From the NCBI GenBank assembly GCA_039815505.1, contig JBCBZE010000025.1, positions 1 through 19,292 on the forward strand: 19,292 nt of DNA, written 5' to 3'. Shown one piece after another: positions 16,211 through 19,292 of this stretch (its first letter is position 1; each line of letters starts with the position of its first letter). Below the pieces are notes generated by a model that saw nothing but the letters and a program-made list of their open reading frames with translations, searched no databases and had not been told where the DNA came from. The DNA is from CANLWN01 sp039815505. Lineage in GTDB: Bacteria > Bacteroidota > Bacteroidia > Flavobacteriales > Flavobacteriaceae. A program made the translations under genes and the position numbers.

Positions 16211-16230
16211 CTGTAACATTTATTATTACA
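16211..16230 (+). promoter_or_regulatory. Operator-like element 2, before the hydrolase gene
   Basis: CTGTAACATTTATTATTACA differs from the element before the Rrf2 gene at 3 of 20 positions and keeps the TGTAA / TTACA arms. It ends 2 bp before the hydrolase ATG. The 38-bp gap after the regulator gene has no clear promoter match, so the element may act on an internal promoter or on the mRNA leader. Confidence 0.6.
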
Positions 16231-16232
16231 TT

Positions 16233-17078
16233 ATGAAAAACAAAACGATAAAAATTAATGATTTGCAACTCTTCTACAGAGAGGCTGGTAACCCTGAAAA
16301 TGAAACTATTCTTTTATTACATGGGTTTCCATCTTCATCTCATATGTACAGAAATATCATTCATGAATTATCTGACAAGTATCATCTTATAGCACCAGAC
16401 TATATTGGGTTTGGTCTAAGTGATATGCCTCTGGTATCTGAGTTTGATTATACATTTGAAAACATCACTCAATCAATCTCTGATTTCATGGAAGCTCTTA
16501 ACCTTAGCTCCTTTTATTTACTGATGCAAGATTATGGAGGTCCTATAGGGTTTAGAATAGCTACTGCTTACCCAAATTATATCAAAGGCTTAATTATACA
16601 AAACGCTAATGCATATATGGAAGGTATAGGCGAATGGGGAATGAAAATAGGCACATTCAAGAAAAATAATGATATGAAAGGATTACTAGAATTTAAGGAT
16701 TACTTAATTTCTTTAGAAGGCCTTAAAGATCAATATCTGAATGAAGCTTCTAATCCTAAAAAAATTGAGCCCATCTCTTATTTAACAGATAATGCATTTT
16801 TAAACAGAAAAAATGCCAAAGAAATTCAAACGGCTTTATTTTCAGACTACGGTAATAATTTCCCTAAATACTCTGAATGGCAAGAGTATTTTAGAAATCA
16901 TCAACCAAAAACTTTAGTGCTTTGGGGCAAGAATGACAGATACTTTAGTCAGGAAGGAGCTAAAGCATACAGCAAGGATTTACAAAATATTGAAACACAT
17001 TTCTTTGAAGGCGGACACTTCATGCTCGAGGAATACGCTAAAGAGTCATCAAAATTAATTACAAATTTCATAAACTAA
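16233..17078 (+). CDS. Alpha/beta hydrolase with aspartate nucleophile (haloalkane dehalogenase-like)
   Basis: A 281-residue alpha/beta-fold hydrolase. The oxyanion-hole motif is HGFP (30-33). The nucleophile elbow reads MQDYGGP (98-104), so the nucleophile is D100 and not serine; the acid is probably D235 in WGKNDR and the base H262 in GGHF. An aspartate at this place is the pattern of haloalkane dehalogenases, epoxide hydrolases and fluoroacetate dehalogenases. True haloalkane dehalogenases usually have a tryptophan after the aspartate as halide ligand; here it is Y101, so dehalogenation is not assured. A cap region spans about 130-215. It is followed 6 bp later by a DoxX-like gene and preceded by an operator-like element shared with the Rrf2 gene. 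No signal peptide: cytoplasmic. Confidence 0.85.
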   Translation: MKNKTIKINDLQLFYREAGNPENETILLLHGFPSSSHMYRNIIHELSDKYHLIAPDYIGFGLSDMPLVSEFDYTFENITQSISDFMEALNLSSFYLLMQDYGGPIGFRIATAYPNYIKGLIIQNANAYMEGIGEWGMKIGTFKKNNDMKGLLEFKDYLISLEGLKDQYLNEASNPKKIEPISYLTDNAFLNRKNAKEIQTALFSDYGNNFPKYSEWQEYFRNHQPKTLVLWGKNDRYFSQEGAKAYSKDLQNIETHFFEGGHFMLEEYAKESSKLITNFIN

Positions 17079-17084
17079 ATAATC

Positions 17085-17465
17085 ATGAAAAAAAATAAAC
17101 TAATCTATTGGATAGCAACAGGTTTAATGAGTGCAATTTTCTTATTCTCAGCAAGCATGTACTTGCATAATTATGAACGAGTAAGTGGTTTTTTTGTGAA
17201 TTTAGGATTTCCTACTTGGATTATTTATCCTTTAGCTATTCTTAAAATTTTAGGCATATTAGCTCTACTTAGTAAAAAATCTACCTTCTTGAAAGAATTA
17301 GCTTATGCAGGCTTTCTATTTGATGCCATACTAGCTTTAGTAGCTCATTTAATGGTTAGTGATGGAGAACAGATGGGAGCGATACTAGCCATTATTTTCA
17401 TTACCATTTCATGGATATATGATCGCAAAATTTTCGGCCAATATCACCAACTACTTAACACTTAA
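17085..17465 (+). CDS. DoxX-like integral membrane protein
   Basis: A 126-residue protein with four hydrophobic helices (about 7-25, 43-63, 70-90 and 96-111). The order of helices, the F-S-A-S-MYL segment in helix 1, the IYPLAILKILGILALL block in helix 2 and the KELAYAGFLFD segment in helix 3 match the DoxX-like family. Family members have been linked to quinone and redox chemistry or to oxidative stress, without a settled reaction. It starts 6 bp after the hydrolase stop and is certainly in the same transcript. With the Rrf2 regulator and the hydrolase it looks like a small stress or detoxification module. Confidence 0.85.
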   Translation: MKKNKLIYWIATGLMSAIFLFSASMYLHNYERVSGFFVNLGFPTWIIYPLAILKILGILALLSKKSTFLKELAYAGFLFDAILALVAHLMVSDGEQMGAILAIIFITISWIYDRKIFGQYHQLLNT

Positions 17466-17542
17466 AAAGCATGAAATGAAAAGAGAAGTTATTTTATCTC
17501 AGCCTTTAAAGTAATCTTTAGATGGTTTGAATAAAAAAAACT

Positions 17543-17672
17543 GGCTACAACAATGTATAAAAGCAATAGCGGTTTGGGTATGCACTCAAACCGTTTTTGT
17601 ATTTCTAAGTATATTGCCATCCGATAAGCAAAAGAAATTTAATCCGCTACTGCTATTATACTAAACGTTAGC
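17543..17672. repeat. Long imperfect palindrome before the lipoprotein gene (attC-like)
   Basis: The left arm at 17543-17572 and the right arm at 17644-17672 pair over GCTA, then after 7 unpaired bases over GTATAA, AGCA and TAGCGG with single mismatches between. An inner hairpin CGGTTTG (17570-17576) / CAAACCG (17587-17593) lies in the loop. The right end reads ACGTTAGC, similar to the GTTRRRY core of integron attC sites. It accounts for most of the 225-bp gap between the DoxX-like gene and the lipoprotein gene. The palindrome is directly visible; the attC interpretation is not proven. Confidence 0.6.
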
Positions 17673-17690
17673 AATAATTTAAAAGAAAAA

Positions 17691-18629
17691 TTGAAAGGAC
17701 TATTTTCATTAATGTTATCACTCTTCATATTTTCATGTAATAGTGAAAAAATAGTTTATGAATTTTACCCTGCCTTTATCACCCCTATTCACTACACAAT
17801 TGATATTGACCAGCGAATTCTACATCAAAATAGTAAGCAGTTTAAAATAGAAGGAAACGTCCAAGGTTCAGATAATTTAATTAATGAACAATACGAAATC
17901 GACAAATTAGTTTTGAAGACTTTCTTGGAAAGAATTGAATCTGTAAAACTAGATAGTTCAGTTCGGCACGACAGAATGGTACTGGACGGAATTAGTTTTA
18001 GATTTAGTAAAATCAATTCTTGGAATGATTCTACTTCCCTTATTTCTGTAAGTCCTAGTAGAGAAGAAAAGTATCGAAAAGACTACGAAATATTAGATGC
18101 TTTTTTCGAACTAACGGATAAGACTATAAAAAATAATAATAAAGGACAAAGTCTTACTGAAAACATTCAGGACTATTTTGTATACACTTTGCCAATTAAA
18201 CGAACAAGCAACAAACCGATTGAATATCGTGTCGCAGGTAGGATTTCAGGGTGTAGAGAAGGCAACAAAGCTTTGATAAATTTACTTGACTCATTACCAC
18301 TAAACGAACCAATAATATTCGACATTAGAAATGGAAGTTTTGCGCCTTGTCTATCCGGACTATTAGAGGAATACAAGCAAAAAAAGGAAATTTACTATTA
18401 TGGTAACTTTGAGCTCAATAGAATGGACTTGGATATTGAAACATTGGAAGATGAGCTTTTAGAAGCTGAAAAGGACAACTCGAATGGATTAGTTGGTAGG
18501 ATAAGAATACAGTTAAAAGAGTTAAGAAACGACAGAAAAAAAATTATAGAAGAATTAAATCTAAAACAAAACTCTTTCAGGTCAAGAGAAACTTTGATAA
18601 AAACTATTGCTAACAATACCTATAATTAA
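17691..18629 (+). CDS. Predicted lipoprotein of unknown function
   Basis: I do not recognise this 312-residue protein. The N-terminus from the TTG at 17691 gives a lysine followed by a short hydrophobic stretch and a lipobox, LFIFSC, with C16 as the likely lipidated residue, so it is probably an outer-membrane or periplasmic lipoprotein. The next in-frame ATG (17712) would remove the positively charged N-region, which favours the TTG. The body is mostly polar and contains two cysteines (in SGCRE and APCLSG, about residues 189 and 221) that could form a disulfide. The C-terminal third (about 240-310) is rich in E, K and L and likely forms a coiled coil. AT-rich, single, and framed by two long palindromes, it looks like an accessory cassette gene. 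Confidence 0.75.
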   Translation: MKGLFSLMLSLFIFSCNSEKIVYEFYPAFITPIHYTIDIDQRILHQNSKQFKIEGNVQGSDNLINEQYEIDKLVLKTFLERIESVKLDSSVRHDRMVLDGISFRFSKINSWNDSTSLISVSPSREEKYRKDYEILDAFFELTDKTIKNNNKGQSLTENIQDYFVYTLPIKRTSNKPIEYRVAGRISGCREGNKALINLLDSLPLNEPIIFDIRNGSFAPCLSGLLEEYKQKKEIYYYGNFELNRMDLDIETLEDELLEAEKDNSNGLVGRIRIQLKELRNDRKKIIEELNLKQNSFRSRETLIKTIANNTYN

Positions 18630-18690
18630 TACGGGCTTCGGTCTTTACGCCAAGGTCTGTGTATATTTATTGTGTCGCTAAATTTTATGG

Positions 18691-18813
18691 ATTTAACTTG
18701 AGACAAGAAAAAATAAAACTAAGCAATAAGCTTTAGCTTCGTGCGTAGACGGAAACTCAACCTTTCCTTGCCTCCGCACTACGCTTAGCCCAACCATTGT
18801 GCAACAGTTAACC
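18691..18813. repeat. Imperfect palindromic element after the lipoprotein gene (attC-like)
   Basis: The ends are ATTTAAC (18691-18697, an exact fit to RYYYAAC) and GTTAACC (18807-18813, close to GTTRRRY). Inside, GCGTAG-ACGG (about 18743-18752) pairs imperfectly with CCGCACTACGC (18774-18784). The total of 123 bp lies in the size range of integron attC sites. Most of it (from 18723) is duplicated in inverted orientation at the end of the window. Interpretation is tentative. Confidence 0.4.
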
Positions 18814-18857
18814 CCAAAGAACTAAAAAGAAAGATATGATTCCAACCCACGATTTGT
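18723..18857 (+). repeat. Left arm of a 135-bp inverted repeat
   Basis: Each base pairs with 38015 minus its position. The arm matches 19158-19292 in reverse complement with one mismatch (T18841 against T19174). It contains the DNA upstream of the LysE-type gene plus its first 22 coding bases. Confidence 0.97.
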
Positions 18858-19207
18858 TACTATTTGCTTTGGCTGCATTGATCATGGTACTTTCCCCTGG
18901 ACCCAATATGATCTATCTGATCTCCAGGTCTTTGTCACAGGAAAAAAAAGCCGGGATAATATCGCTACTAGGGGTACTATGCGGATTTTTATTCCATATA
19001 CTTATGGTGTCTTTTGGACTTACCGCAATATTTTTTGCTATCCCTTATGCCTTTGTAGTCGTTAAATTTCTTGGAGTCGGTTACTTATTATATTTAGCTT
19101 ATCGTACGGTTAAATCCAACGACAAAATTTTTGATGCCGACCAAAATTTGAAATCTGACAAATCGTGGGTTGGTATCATATCTTTCTTTTTAGTTCTTTG
19201 GGGTTAA
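18836..19207 (+). pseudogene. LysE/RhtB-type amino acid exporter, truncated
   Basis: An intact start and N-terminal half of a LysE/RhtB-family exporter: LLFALAALIMVLSPGPNMIYLISRSL (only partly quoted motif PGPN at 21-24), then membrane helices at about 8-28, 38-63 and 66-90. Family members have about 200-210 residues and six helices; this frame ends after 123. From residue 108 on, the codons belong to the inverted copy of the gene's own 5' region, so the final 16 residues are not LysE sequence. Such a protein would lack the second half of the transporter. Whether the gene is broken in the cell or the truncation stems from assembly cannot be decided here. ATG chosen because it directly precedes the conserved helix. 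Confidence 0.85.
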
Positions 19208-19292
19208 CTGTTGCACAATGGTTGGGCTAAGCGTAGTGCGGAGGCAAGGAAAGGTTGAGTTTCCGTCTACGCACGAAGCTAAAGCTTATTGC
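19158..19292 (-). repeat. Right arm of the 135-bp inverted repeat, running to the window end
   Basis: This is the reverse complement of 18723-18857 with one mismatch, and the match continues to the very last base, so the true arm may be longer. On the minus strand it carries a second copy of the exporter's ATG and seven codons, which then run into antisense DNA and stop after about 24 codons. Confidence 0.97.

Noticed and set aside
18723..19292. A transposon with terminal inverted repeats carrying the exporter fragment
   Set aside because: No transposase or target-site duplication is visible, and the arms contain the exporter's own start codon and upstream DNA, which fits an inverted duplication better than an insertion element.

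Overview
The window looks like part of a chromosome from a marine-type member of the Flavobacteriaceae (Bacteroidota). Pointers are the gene order recN-fabI-glycosyltransferase-YbbR-coaE-two-component system, Bacteroidota-type -7 promoter boxes (TAnnTTTG), weak Shine-Dalgarno sequences, and families common in this group (DUF1015, DUF3995, DnaQ/GIY-YIG fusion). The assignment rests on protein resemblance recalled from memory; no search was run.

Region 1 (1-6208, plus strand) is housekeeping: the 3' end of recN, fabI (type II fatty acid synthesis), a membrane-anchored family 2 glycosyltransferase, a YbbR-repeat protein, coaE (last step of CoA synthesis), then a sensor kinase and an OmpR-type regulator. 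A rho-independent terminator at 6231-6262 closes the block.

Region 2 (6261-15516, minus strand) holds ten densely packed genes, several with overlapping ends. In transcription order they are a Gfo/Idh/MocA oxidoreductase, a 3-hydroxybutyryl-CoA dehydrogenase, a DUF1015 protein, a DUF3995 membrane protein, a YggS-type PLP protein, a DnaQ-like exonuclease fused to a GIY-YIG domain, a voltage-sensor-type potassium channel with a C-terminal zinc ribbon, miaA, gluconokinase and a GntP-family gluconate permease. Functions are mixed, but spacing from the exonuclease to the permease suggests translational coupling.

Region 3 (about 15600-19292, plus strand) is visibly more AT-rich and looks accessory. 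It starts with an Rrf2-type regulator, an alpha/beta hydrolase with an aspartate nucleophile, and a DoxX-like membrane protein. The regulator and the hydrolase each have a near-identical 20-bp operator-like element directly before the ATG, so they are probably one small autoregulated module. A lone predicted lipoprotein of unknown function follows, between two long imperfect palindromes that resemble integron-type attC sites. The window ends in a LysE-type exporter broken at about codon 107 by an inverted copy of its own 5' end and upstream DNA (135-bp arms, one mismatch). This is either a real fold-back rearrangement or an assembly artefact.

No tRNA, rRNA, CRISPR, transposase or integrase gene was seen. 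No stretch over 300 bases lacks a gene; the longest gaps (15517-15783, 17466-17690, 18630-18835) hold the promoters, palindromes and repeats listed below.
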